Assembly (NCBI GenBank): GCA_963680875.1
Contig: OY804579.1
Span: 27,203,804-27,267,803, forward strand
Source: Bathymodiolus brooksi
Taxonomy: Eukaryota; Mollusca; Bivalvia; Mytilida; Modiolidae
DNA: 64,000 nt
Direction: 5' to 3'
The notes beneath the pieces are model-generated. The model saw only the letters and a list, made by a program, of their open reading frames with translations. It did not search any database and had not been told where the DNA came from. Below, in pieces: positions 27,523 through 40,800 of this stretch (position 1 is its first letter; each line of letters starts with the position of its first letter). Both the position numbers and the translations under genes were made by a program.

Positions 27523-30500
27523 GCTATCTGACAATAAATTAAGAACAGGTGCAGTGTGACTCTCCTGGCTATCTGACAATAAATTAATAACAGGTGCAGT
27601 GTGACCCTCCTGGCTCTCTGACAATAAATTAAGAACAGGTGCAGTGTGACTCTCCTGGCTCTCTGACAATAAATGAAGAACAGGTGCAGTGTGACCTTCC
27701 TGGCTCTCTGACAATAAATTAAGAACAGGTGCAGTGTGACTCTCCTGGCAATCTGACAATAAATTAAGAACATGTGCAGTGTGACTCTCCTCGCTATCTG
27801 ACAATAAATTAAGAACAGATGCAGTGTGACCCTCCTGGCTATCTGACAATAAATGAAGAACAGGTGCAGTGTGACCCTCCTGGCTCTCTGACAATAAATT
27901 AAGGACAGGTGCAGTGTGACCCTCCTGGCTATCTGACAATAAATTAAAGTCAGGTGCAGTGTGACTCTCCTGGCTATCTGACAATAAATTAAGGACAGGT
28001 GCAGTGTTACTCTCCTGGCTATCTGACAATAAATTAAGAACAGGTGCAGTGTGACCCTCCTGGCTATCTGATAATAAATTAAGAACAGGTGCAGTGTGAC
28101 TCTACTGGCTATCTGACAATAAATTAAGGTCAGGTGCAGTGTGACCCTCCTGGCTATCTGACAATAAATTAAGAACAGGTGCAGTGTGACCCTCCTGGAT
28201 ATCTGACAATAAATTTAGAACAGATGCAGTGTGACCCTCCTGGCTATCTGACAATAAATTAAGGACAGGTACAGTGTGACCCTCCTGGCTATCTGACAAT
28301 AAATTAAGAACAGGTACAGTGTGACCCTCCTGGCTATCTGACAATAAATTAAGAACAGGTGCAGTGTGACCCTCCTGGCTATCTGACAATAAATTAAGGA
28401 CAGGTGCAGTGTGACCCTCCTGGCTATCTGACAATAAATTGAGGACAGGTGCAGTGTGACCCTCCTGGCAATCTGACAATAAATTAAGGACAGGTGCAGT
28501 GTGACCCTCCTGGCTATCTGACAATAAATTAAGAACAGGTGCAGTGTGACCCTCCTGGATATCTGACAATAAATTTAGAACAGGTGCAGAGTGTGACTCC
28601 TGGCTATCTGACAATAAATTAAGAACAGGTGCAGTGTGACCCTCCTGGCTATCTGACAATCAATTAAGAACAGGTGCAGTGTGACTCTCCTGGCTATCTG
28701 ACAATAAATTAAGGACAGGTGCAGTGTGACTCTCCTGGCTCTCTGACAATAAATTAAGAACAGGTGCAGTGTGACCCTCCTGGATATCTGACAATAAATT
28801 TAGAACAGGTGCAGTGTGACCCTCCTGGCTATCTGACAATAAATTAAGAACAGGTGCAGTGTGACTCTCCTGGCTATATGACGATAAATTAAGAACAGGT
28901 GCAGTGTGACTCTCCTGGCTATCTGACAATAAATTAAGGACAGGTGCAGTGTGACCCTCCTGGCTATCTGACAATAAATTAAGGACAGGTGCAGAGTGTG
29001 ACTCCTGGCTATCTGACAATAAATTAAGAACAGGTGCAGTGTGACCCTCCTGGCTATCTGACAATCAATTAAGAACAGGTGCAGTGTGACTCTCCTGGCT
29101 ATCTGACAATAAATTAAGGACAGGTGCAGTGTGACTCTCCTGGCTCTCTGACAATAAATTAAGGTCAGGTGCAGTGTGACCCTCCTGGCTATCTGACAAT
29201 AAATTAAGAACAGGTGCAGTGTGACTCCTGGCTATCTGACAATGAATTAAGGACAGGTGCAGTGTGACCCTCCTGGCTCTCTGACAATAAATTAAGGACA
29301 GATGCAGTGTGACCCTCCTGGCTCTCTGACAATAAATTAAGGTCAGGTGCAGTGTGACCCTCCTGGCTATCTGACAATAAATTAAGGTCAGGTGCAGTGT
29401 GACACTCCTGGCTATCTGACAATAAATTAAGGACAGGTGCAGTGTGACTTTCCTGGCTATCTGACAATAAATTAAGAACAGGTGCAGTGTGACCCTCCTG
29501 GCTATCTGATAATAAATTAAGAACAGGTGCAGTGTGACTCTACTGGCTATCTGACAATAAATTAAGGACAGGTGCAGTGTGACCCTCCTGGCTATCTGAC
29601 AATAAATTAAGGTCAGGTGCAGTGTGACCCTCCTGGCTATCTGACAATAAATTAAGGACAGGTGCAGTGTGACTCTCATGGCTATCTGACGATAAATTAA
29701 GAACAGGTGCAGTGTGACCCTCCTGGCTCTCTGACAATAAATTAAGAACAGGTGCAGTGTGACCCTCCTGGCTCTCTGACAATAAATTAAGAACAGGTGC
29801 AGTGTGACCCTCCTGGCTATTTGACAATAAATTAAGAACAGGTGCAGTGTGACCCTCCTGGCTCTCTGACAATAAATTAAGAACAGGTGCAGTGTGACCC
29901 TCCTGGCTATCTGACAATAAATTAAGAACAGGTGCAGTGTGACCCTCCTGGCAATCTGACAATAAATTAAGGACAGGTGCAGTTTGACCCTCCTGGCTAT
30001 CTGACAATAAATTAAGAACAGGTGCAGTGTGACCCTCCTGGCTATCTGACAATAAATTGAGGACAGGTGCAGTGTGACCCTCCTGGCAATCTGACAATAA
30101 ATTAAGGACAGGTGCAGTGTGACCCTCCTGGCTATCTGACAATAAATTAAGAACAGGTGCAGTGTGACCCTCCTGGATATCTGACAATAAATTTAGAACA
30201 GGTGCAGTGTGACCCTCCTGGCTATCTGACAATAAATTAAGAACAGGTGCAGTGTGACTCTCCTGGCTATCTGACGATAAATTAAGAACAGGTGCAGTGT
30301 GACTCTCCTGGCTATCTGACAATAAATTAAGGACAGGTGCAGTGTGATCCTCCTGGCTATCTGACAATAAATTAAGGACAGGTGCAGAGTGTGACTCCTG
30401 GCTATCTGACAATAAATTAAGAACAGGTGCAGTGTGACCCTCCTGGCTATCTGACAATCAATTAAGAACAGGTGTAGTGTGACTCTCCTGGCTATCTGAC

Positions 30501-31035
30501 AATAAATTAAGGACAGGTGCAGTGTGACTCTCCTGGCTCTCTGACAATAAATTAAGGTCAGGTGCAGTGTGACCCTCCTGACTATCTGACAATAAATTAA
30601 GGTCAGGTGCAGTGTGACCCTCCTGGCTATCTGACAATAAATTAAGAACAGGTGCAGTGTGACCCTCCTGGCTATCTGACAATAAATTAAGAACAGGTGC
30701 AGTGTGACCCTCCTGGATATCTGACAATAAATTAAGAACAGGTGCAGTGTGACTCCTGGCTATCTGACAATGAATTAAGGACAGGTGCAGTGTGACCCTC
30801 TTGGCTCTCTGACAATAAATTAAGGACAGATGCAGTGTGACCCTCCTGGCTCTCTGACAATAAATTAAGGTCAGGTGCAGTGTGACCCTCCTGGCTATCT
30901 GACAATAAATTAAGGTCAGGTGCAGTGTGACACTCCTGGCTATCTGACAATAAATTAAGTACAGGTGCAGTGTGACTTTCCTGGCTATCTGACAATAAAT
31001 TAAGAACAGGTGCAGTGTGACCCTCCTGGCTATCT

Positions 31036-34000
31036 GATAATAAATTAAGAACAGGTGCAGTGTGACTCTACTGGCTATCTGACAATAAATTAAGGACAGG
31101 TGCAGTGTGACCCTCCTGGTTATCTGACAATAAATTAAGGTCAGGTGCAGTGTGACCCTCCTGGCTATCTGACAATAAATTAAGGACAGGTGCAGTGTGA
31201 CTCTCCTGGCTATCTGACAATAAATTAAGAACAGGTGCAGTGTGACCCTCCTGGCTATCTGACAATAAATTAAGGACAGGTGCAGTGTGACCCTCCTGGC
31301 TCTCTGACAATAAATTAAGAACAGGTGCAGTGTGACCCTCCTGGCTATCTGACAATAAATTAAGGACAGGTGCAATGTGACTCTCCTGGCTATCTGACGA
31401 TAAATTAAGAACAGGTGCAGTGTGACCCTCCTGGCTCTCTGACAATAAATTAAGAACAGGTGCAGTGTGACCCTCCTGGCTCTCTGACAATAAATTAAGA
31501 ACAGGTGCAGTGTGACCCTCCTGGCTATTTGACAATAAATTAAGAACAGGTGCAGTGTGACCCTCCTGGCTCTCTGACAATAAATTAAGAACAGGTGCAG
31601 TGTGACCCTCCTGGCTATCTGACAATAAATTAAGAACAGGTGCAGTGTGACCCTCCTGGCAATCTGACAATAAATTAAGGACAGGTGCAGTGTGACCCAC
31701 CTGGCTATCTGACAATAAATTAAGAACAGGTGCAGTGTGACCCTCCTGGATATCTGACAATAAATTTAGAACAGGTGCAGTGTGACCCTCCTGACTATCT
31801 GACAATAAATTAAGAACAGGTGCAGTGTGACTCTCCTGGCAATCTGACAATAAATTAAGGACAGGTACAGTGTGACCCTCCTGGCTATCTGACGATAAAT
31901 TAAGAACAGGTGCAGTGTGACCCTCCTGGCTCTCTGACAATAAATTAAGGACAGATGCAGTGTGACCCTCCTGGCTCTCTGACAATAAATTAAGGTCAGG
32001 TGCAGTGTGACCCTCCTGGCTATCTGACAATAAATTAAGGTCAGGTGCAGTGTGACACTCCTGGCTACCTGACAATAAATTAAGGACAGGTGCAGTGTGA
32101 CTTTCCTGGCTATCTGACAATAAATTAAGAACAGGTGCAGTGTGGCCCTCCTGGCTATCTGATAATAAATTAAGAACAGGTGCAGTGTGACTCTACTGGC
32201 TATCTGACAATAAATTAAGGACAGGTGCAGTGTGACCCTCCTGGCTATCTGACAATAAATTAAGGTCAGGTGCAGTGTGACCCTCCTGGCTATCTGACAA
32301 TAAATTAAGGACAGGTGCAGTGTGACTCTCCTGGCTATCTGACAATAAATTAAGAACAGGTGCAGTGTGACCCTCCTGGCTATCTGACAATAAATTAAGG
32401 ACAGGTGCAGTGTGACCCTCCTGGCTCTCTGACAATAAATTAAGAACAGGTGCAGTGTGACCCTCCTGGCTATCTGACAATAAATTAAGGACAGGTGCAA
32501 TGTGACTCTCCTGGCTATCTGACGATAAATTAAGAACAGGTGCAGTGTGACCCTCCTGGCTCTCTGACAATAAATTAAGAACAGGTGCAGTGTGACCCTC
32601 CTGGCTCTCTGACAATAAATTAAGAACAGGTGCAGTGTGACCCTCCTGGCTATTTGACAATAAATTAAGAACAGGTGCAGTGTGACCCTCCTGGCTCTCT
32701 GACAATAAATTAAGAACAGGTGCAGTGTGACCCTCCTGGCTATCTGATAATAAATTAAGAACAGGTGCAGTGTGACCCTCCTGGCAATCTGACAATAAAT
32801 TAAGGACAGGTGCAGTGTGACCCACCTGGCTATCTGACAATAAATTAAGAACAGGTGCAGTGTGACCCTCCTGGATATCTGACAATAAATTTAGAACAGG
32901 TGCAGTGTGACCCTCCTGGCTATCTGACAATAAATTAAGAACAGGTGCAGTGTGACTCTCCTGGCAATCTGACAATAAATTAAGGACAGGTACAGTGTGA
33001 CCCTCCTGGCTATCTGACGATAAATTAAGAACAGGTGCAGTGTGACCCTCCTGGCTCTCTGACAATAAATTAAGAACAGGTGCAGTGTGACCCTCCTGGC
33101 TCTCTGACAATAAATTAAGAACAGGTGCAGTGTGACCCTCCTGGCTATTTGACAATAAATTAAGAACAGGTGCAGTGTGACCCTCCTGGCTATTTGACAA
33201 TAAATTAAGAACAGGTACAGTGTGACCCTCCTGGCTATCTGACAATAAATTAAGAACAGGTGCAGTGTGACCCTCCTGGATATCTGACAATAAATTTAGA
33301 ACAGGTGCAGTGTGACCCTCCTGGCTATCTGACAATAAATTAAGAACAGGTGCAGTGTGACTCTCCTGGCAATCTGACAATAAATTAAGGACAGGTATAG
33401 TGTGACCCTCCTGGCTATCTGACAATAAATTAAGAACAGGTACAGTGTGACCCTCCTGGCTATCTGACGATAAATTAAGGACAGGTGCAGTGTGACCCTC
33501 CTGGCTATCTGACAATAAATTAAGGACAGGTGCAGTGTGACCCTCCTGGCTCTCTGACAATAAATTAAGAACAGGTGCAGTGTGACCCTCCTGGCTATCG
33601 GACAATAAATTAAGGACAGGTGCAATGTGACTCTCCTGGCTATCTGACGATAAATTAAGAACAGGTGCAGTGTGACCCTCCTGGCTCTCTGACAATAAAT
33701 TAAGAACAGGTGCAGTGTGACCCTCCTGGCTCTCTGACAATAAATTAAGAACAGGTGCAGTGTGACCCTCCTGGCTATTTGACAATAAATTAAGAACAGG
33801 TGCAGTGTGACCCTCCTGGCTCTCTGACAATAAATTAAGAACAGGTGCAGTGTGACCCTCCTGGCTATCTGACAATAAATTAAGAACAGGTGCAGTGTGA
33901 CCCTCCTGGCAATCTGACAATTAATTAAGGACAGGTGCAGTGTGACCCACCTGGCTATCTGACAATAAATTAAGAACAGGTGCAGTGTGACCCTCCTGGA

Positions 34001-34085
34001 TATCTGACAATAAATTTAGAACAGGTGCAGTGTGACCCTCCTGGCTATCTGACAATAAATTAAGAACAGGTGCAGTGTGACTCTC
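31036..34085. repeat. 1,125-bp (25-monomer) block in about 2.5 copies
   Basis: The rare variant GGTGCAATGTGACTC occurs at 31372, 32497 and 33622, and GACCCACCTGG at about 31697, 32822 and 33947, all spaced exactly 1,125 bp. The block-start marker is shared at 31036 and 32161 but missing at 33286, so the third copy is partial (from about 33,480). Confidence 0.85.
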
Positions 34086-37000
34086 CTGGCAATCTGACAA
34101 TAAATTAAGAACAGGTGCAGTGTGACCCTCCTGGCTCTCTGACAATAAATTAAGAACAGGTGCAGTGTGACCCTCCTGGCTCTCTGACAATAAATTAAGA
34201 ACAGGTGCAGTATGACCCTCCTGGCTATTTGACAATAAATTAAGAACAGGTGCAGTGTGACCCTCCTGGCTCTCTGACAATAAATTAAGAACAGGTACAG
34301 TGTGACCCTCCTGGCTATCTGACAATAAATTAAGAACAGGTGCAGTGTGACCCTCCTGGCAATCTGACAATAAATTAAGGACAGGTGCAGTGTGACCCTC
34401 CTGGCTATCTGACAATAAATTAAGAACAGGTGCAGTGTGACACTCCTGGATATCTGACAATAAATTTAGAACAGGTGCAGTGTGACCCTCCTGGCTATCT
34501 GACAATAAATTAAGAACAGGTGCAGTGTGACTCTCCTGGCAATCTGACAATAAATTAAGGACAGGTACAGTGTGACCCTCCTGGCTATCTGACAATAAAT
34601 TAAGAACAGGTACAGTGTGACCCTCCTGGCTATCTGACGATAAATTAAGGACAGGTGCAGTGTGACCCTCCTGGCTATCTGACAATAAATTAAGGACAGG
34701 TGCAGTGTGACCCTCCTGGCTATCTGACAATAAATTGAGGACAGGTGCAGTGTGACCCTCCTGGCAATCTGACAATAAATTAAGAACAGGTGCAGTGTGA
34801 CCCTCCTGGCTCTCTGACAATAAATTAAGAACAGGTGCAGTGTGACCCTCCTGGCTATCTGACAATAAATTAAGAACAGGTGCAGTGTGACCCTCCTGGC
34901 TCTCTGACAATAAATTAAGAACAGGTGCAGTGTGACCCTCCTGGCTATCTGACAATAAATTAAGAACAGGTGCAGTGTGACCCTCCTGGCAATCTGACAA
35001 TAAATTAAGAACAGGTGCAGTGTGACCCTCCTGGCTATCTGACAATAAATTAAGAACAGGTGCAGTGTGACCCTCCTGGATATCTGACAATAAATTTAGA
35101 ACAGGTGCAGTGTGACCCTCCTGGCTATCTGACAAAAAAATTAAGAACAGGTGCAGTGTGACTCTCCTGGCAATCTGACAATAAATTAAGGACAGGTACA
35201 GTGTGACCCTCCTGGCTATCTGACAATAAATTAAGAACAGGTAGTGTGACCCTCCTGGCAATCTGACAATAAATTAAGGACAGGTGCAGTGTGACCCACC
35301 TGGCTATCTGACAATAAATTAAGAACAGGTGCAGTGTGACCCTCCTGGATATCTGACAATAAATTAAGAACAGGTGCAGTGTGACCCTCCTGGCTCTCTG
35401 ACAATAAATTAAGAACAGGTGCAGTGTGACCCTCCTGGCTCTCTGACAATAAATTAAGAACAGGTGCAGTGTGACCCTCCTGGCTATTTGACAATAAATT
35501 AAGAACAGGTGCAGTGTGACCCTCCTGGCTCTCTGACAATAAATTAAGAACAGGTACATTGTGACCCTCCTGGCTATCTGACAATAAATTAAGAACAGGT
35601 GCAGTGTGACCCTCCTGGCAATCTGACAATAAATTAAGGACAGGTGCAGTGTGACCCTCCTGGCTATCTGACAATAAATTAAGAACAGGTGCAGTGTGAC
35701 CCTCCTGGATATCTGACAATAAATTTAGAACAGGTGCAGTGTGACCCTCCTGGCTATCTGACAATAAATTAAGAACAGGTGCAGTGTGACTCTCCTGGCA
35801 ATCTGACAATAAATTAAGGACAGGTACAGTGTGACCCTCCTGGCTATCTGACAATAAATTAAGAACAGGTACAGTGTGACCCTCCTGGCTATCTGACGAT
35901 AAATTAAGAACAGGTGCAGTGTGACCCTCCTGGCTATCTGACAATAAATTAAGAACAGGTGCAGTGTGACCCTCCTGGCTCTCTGACAATAAATTAAGAA
36001 CAGGTGCAGTGTGACCCTCCTGGCTATCTGACAATAAATTAAGGACAGGTGCAATGTGACTCTCCTGCTATCTGACGATAAATTAAGAACAGGTGCAGTG
36101 TGACCCTCCTGGCTCTCTGACAATAAATTAAGAACAGGTGCAGTGTGACCCTCCTGGCTCTCTGACAATAAATTAAGAACAGGTGCAGTGTGACCCTCCT
36201 GGCTATTTGACAATAAATTAAGAACAGGTGCAGTGTGACCCTCCTGGCTCGCTGACAATAAATTAAGAACAGGTGCAGTGTGACCCTCCTGGCTATCTGA
36301 CAATAAATTAAGAACAGGTGCAGTGTGACCCTCCTGGCAATCTGACAATAAATTAAGGACAGGTGCAGTGTGACCCACCTGGCTATCTGACAATAAATTA
36401 AGAACAGGTGCAGTGTGACCCTCCTGGATATCTGACAATAAATTTAGAACAGGTGCAGTGTGACCCTCCTGGCTATCTGACAATAAATTAAGAACAGGTG
36501 CAGTGTGACTCTCCTGGCAATCTGACAATAAATTAAGGACAGGTACAGTGTGACCCTCCTGGCTATCTGACAATAAATTAAGAACAGGTGCAGTGTGACC
36601 CTCCTGGATCTCTGACAATAAATTAAGAACAGGTGCAGTGTGACCCTCCTGGCTCTCTGACAATAAATTAAGAACAGGTGCAGTGTGACCCTCCTGGCTA
36701 TTTGACAATAAATTAAGAACAGGTGCAGTGTGACCCTCCTGGCTCTCTGACAATAAATTAAGAACAGGTACAGTGTGACCCTCCTGGCTATCTGACAATA
36801 AATTAAGAACAGGTGCAGTGTGACCCTCCTGGCAATCTGACAATAAATTAAGGACAGGTGCAGTGTGACCCTCCTGGCTATCTGACAATAAATTAAGAAC
36901 AGGTGCAGTGTGACCCTCCTGGATATCTGACAATAAATTTAGAACAGGTGCAGTGTGACCCTCCTGGCTATCTGACAATAAATTAAGAACAGGTGCAGTG

Positions 37001-37884
37001 TGACTCTCCTGGCAATCTGACAATAAATTAAGGACAGGTACAGTGTGACCCTCCTGGCTATCTGACAATAAATTAAGAACAGGTACAGTGTGACCCTCCT
37101 GGCTATCTGACGATAAATTAAGGACAGGTGCAGTGTGACCCTCCTGGCTATCTGACAATAAATTAAGGACAGGTGCAGTGTGACCCTCCTGGCTATCTGA
37201 CAATAAATTGAGGACAGGTGCAGTGTGACCCTCCTGGCAATCTGACAATAAATTAAGAACAGGTGCAGTGTGACTCTCCTGGCTCTCTGACAATAAATTA
37301 AGAACAGGTGCAGTGTGACCCTCCTGGCTATCTGACAATAAATTAAGAACAGGTGCAGTGTGACCCTCCTGGCTCTCTGACAATAAATTAAGAACAGGTG
37401 CAGTGTGACCCTCCTGGCTATCTGACAATAAATTAAGAACAGGTGCAGTGTGACCCTCCTGGCAATCTGACAATAAATTAAGAACAGGTGCAGTGTGACC
37501 CTCCTGGCTATCTGACAATAAATTAAGAACAGGTGCAGTGTGACCCTCCTGGATATCTGACAATAAATTTAGAACAGGTGCAGTGTGACCCTCCTGGCTA
37601 TCTGACAATAAATTAAGGACAGGTGCAGTGTGACTCTCCTGGCAATCTGACAATAAATTAAGGACAGGTACATTGTGACCCTCCTGGCTATCTGACAATA
37701 AATTAAGAACAGGTAGTGTGACCCTCCTGGCTATCTGACAATACATTAAGGACAGGTGCAGTGTGACCCTCCTGGCTATCTGACAATAAATTAAGGACAG
37801 GTGCAGTGTGACCCTCCTGGCTATCTGACAATAAATTGAGGACAGGTGCAGTGTCACCCTCCTGGCAATCTGACAATAAATTAA

Positions 37885-40800
37885 GGACAGGTGCAGTGTG
37901 ACCCTCCTGGCTATCTGACAATAAATTTAGAACAGGTGCAGTGTGACCCTCCTGGCTCTCTGACAATAAATTAAGAACAGGTGCAGTGTGACTCTCCTGG
38001 CTATCTGACTATAAATTAAGAACAGGTGCAGTGTGACTCTCCTGACTATCTGACAATAAATTAAGGACAGGTGCAGTGTGACCCTCCTGGCTATCTGACA
38101 ATAAATTAAGGACAGGTGCAGAGTGTGACTCCTGGCTATCTGACAATAAATTAAGAACAGGTGCAGTGTGACCCTCCTGGCTATCTGACAATAAATTAAG
38201 AACAGGTGCAGTGTGACTCTCCTGGCTATCTGACAATAAATTAAGGACAGGTGTAGTGTGACTCTCCTGGCTCTCTGACAATAAATTAAGGTCAGGTGCA
38301 GTGTGACCCTCCTGGCTATCTGACAATAAATTAAGAACAGGTGCAGTGTGACTCTCCTGGCTATATGACAATAAATTAAGGTCCGGTGCAGTGTGACCCT
38401 CCTGGCTATCTGACAATAAATTAAGAACAGGTGCAGTGTGACCCTCCTGGCTATCTGACAATAAATTAAGAACAGGTGCAGTGTGACCCTCCTGGCTATC
38501 TGACAATAAATTAAGAACAGGTGCAGTGTGACTCTCCTGGCTATCTGACAATAAATTAAGGACAGGTGCAGTGTGACCCTCCTGGCTATCTGACAATAAA
38601 TTAAGAACAGGTGCAGTGTGACCCTCCTGGATATCTGACAATAAATTTAGAACAGGTGCAGTGTGACCCTCCTGGCTATCTGACAATAAATTAAGAACAG
38701 GTGCAGTGTGACTCTCCTGGCAATCTGACAATAAATTAAGGACAGGTACAGTGTGACCCTCCTGGCTATCTGACAATAAATTAAGAACAGGTACAGTGTG
38801 ACCCTCCTGGCTATCTGACAATAAATTAAGGACAAGTGCAGTGTGACCCTCCTGGCTATCTGACAATAAATTAAGGACAGGTGCAGTGTGACCCTCCTGG
38901 CTCTCTGACAATAAATTAAGAACAGGTGCAGTGTGACCCTCCTGGCTATCTGACAATAAATTAAGAACAGGTGCAGTGTGACCCTCCTGGCTCTCTGACA
39001 ATAAATTAAGAACAGGTGCAGTGTGACCCTCCTGGCTATCTGACAATAAATTAAGAACAGGTGCAGTGTGACCCTCCTGGCAATCTGACAATAAATTAAG
39101 AACAGGTGCAGTGTGACCCTCCTGGCTATCTGACAATAAATTAAGAACAGGTGCAGTGTGACCCTCCTGGATATCTGACAATAAATTTAGAACAGGTGCA
39201 GTGTGACCCTCCTGGCTATCTGACAAAAAAATTAAGAACAGGTGCAGTGTGACTCTCCTGGCAATCTGACAATAAATTAAGGACAGGTACAGTGTGACCC
39301 TCCTGGCTATCTGACAATAAATTAAGAACAGGTAGTGTGACCCTCCTGGCTATCTGACAATAAATTAATGACAGGTGCAGTGTGACCCTCCTGGCTATCT
39401 GACAATAAATTAAGGACAGGTGCAGTGTGACCCTCCTGGCTATCTGACAATAAATTGAGGACAGGTGCAGTGTCACCCTCCTGGCAATCTGACAATAAAT
39501 TAAGGACAGGTGCAGTGTGACCCTCCTGGCTATCTGACAATAAATTAAGAACAGGTGCAGTGTGACCCTCCTGGATATCTGACAATAAATTTAGAACAGG
39601 TGCAGTGTGACCCTCCTGGCTATCTGACAAAAAAATTAAGAACAGGTGCAGTGTGACTCTCCTGGCAATCTGACAATAAATTAAGGACAGGTACAGTGTG
39701 ACCCTCCTGGCTATCTGACAATAAATTAAGAACAGGTAGTGTGACCCTCCTGGCTATCTGACAATAAATTAAGGACAGGTGCAGTGTGACCCTCCTGGCT
39801 ATCTGACAATAAATTAAGGACAGGTGCAGTGTGACCCTCCTGGCTATCTGACAATAAATTGAGGACAGGTGCAGTGTCACCCTCCTGGCAATCTGACAAT
39901 AAATTAAGGACAGGTGCAGTGTGACCCTCCTGGCTATCTGACAATAAATTTAGAACAGGTGCAGTGTGACCCTCCTGGCTCTCTGACAATAAATTAAGAA
40001 CAGGTGCAGTGTGACTCTCCTGGCTATCTGACTATAAATTAAGAACAGGTGCAGTGTGACTCTCCTGACTATCTGACAATAAATTAAGGACAGGTGCAGT
40101 GTGACCCTCCTGGCTATCTGACAATAAATTAAGGACAGGTGCAGAGTGTGACTCCTGGCTATCTGACAATAAATTAAGAACAGGTGCAGTGTGACCCTCC
40201 TGGCTATCTGACAATAAATTAAGAACAGGTGCAGTGTGACTCTCCTGGCTATCTGACAATAAATTAAGGACAGGTGCAGTGTGACTCTCCTGGCTCTCTG
40301 ACAATAAATTAAGGTCAGGTGCAGTGTGACCCTCCTGGCTATCTGACAATAAATTAAGAACAGGTGCAGTGTGACTCTCCTGGCTATATGACAATAAATT
40401 AAGGTTCGGTTCAGTGTGACCCTCCTGGCTATCTGACAATAAATTAAGAACAGGTGCAGTGTGACCCTCCTGGCTATCTGACAATAAATTTAGAACAGGT
40501 GCAGTGTGACCCTCCTGGCTCTCTGACAATAAATTAAGAACAGGTGCAGTGTGACTCTCCTGGCTATCTGACTATAAATTAAGAACAGGTGCAGTGTGAC
40601 TCTCCTGACTATCTGACAATAAATTAAGGACAGGTGCAGTGTGACCCTCCTGGCTATCTGACAATAAATTAAGGACAGGTGCAGAGTGTGACTCCTGGCT
40701 ATCTGACAATAAATTAAGAACAGGTGCAGTGTGACCCTCCTGGCTATCTGACAATAAATTAAGAACAGGTGCAGTGTGACTCTCCTGGCTATCTGACAAT

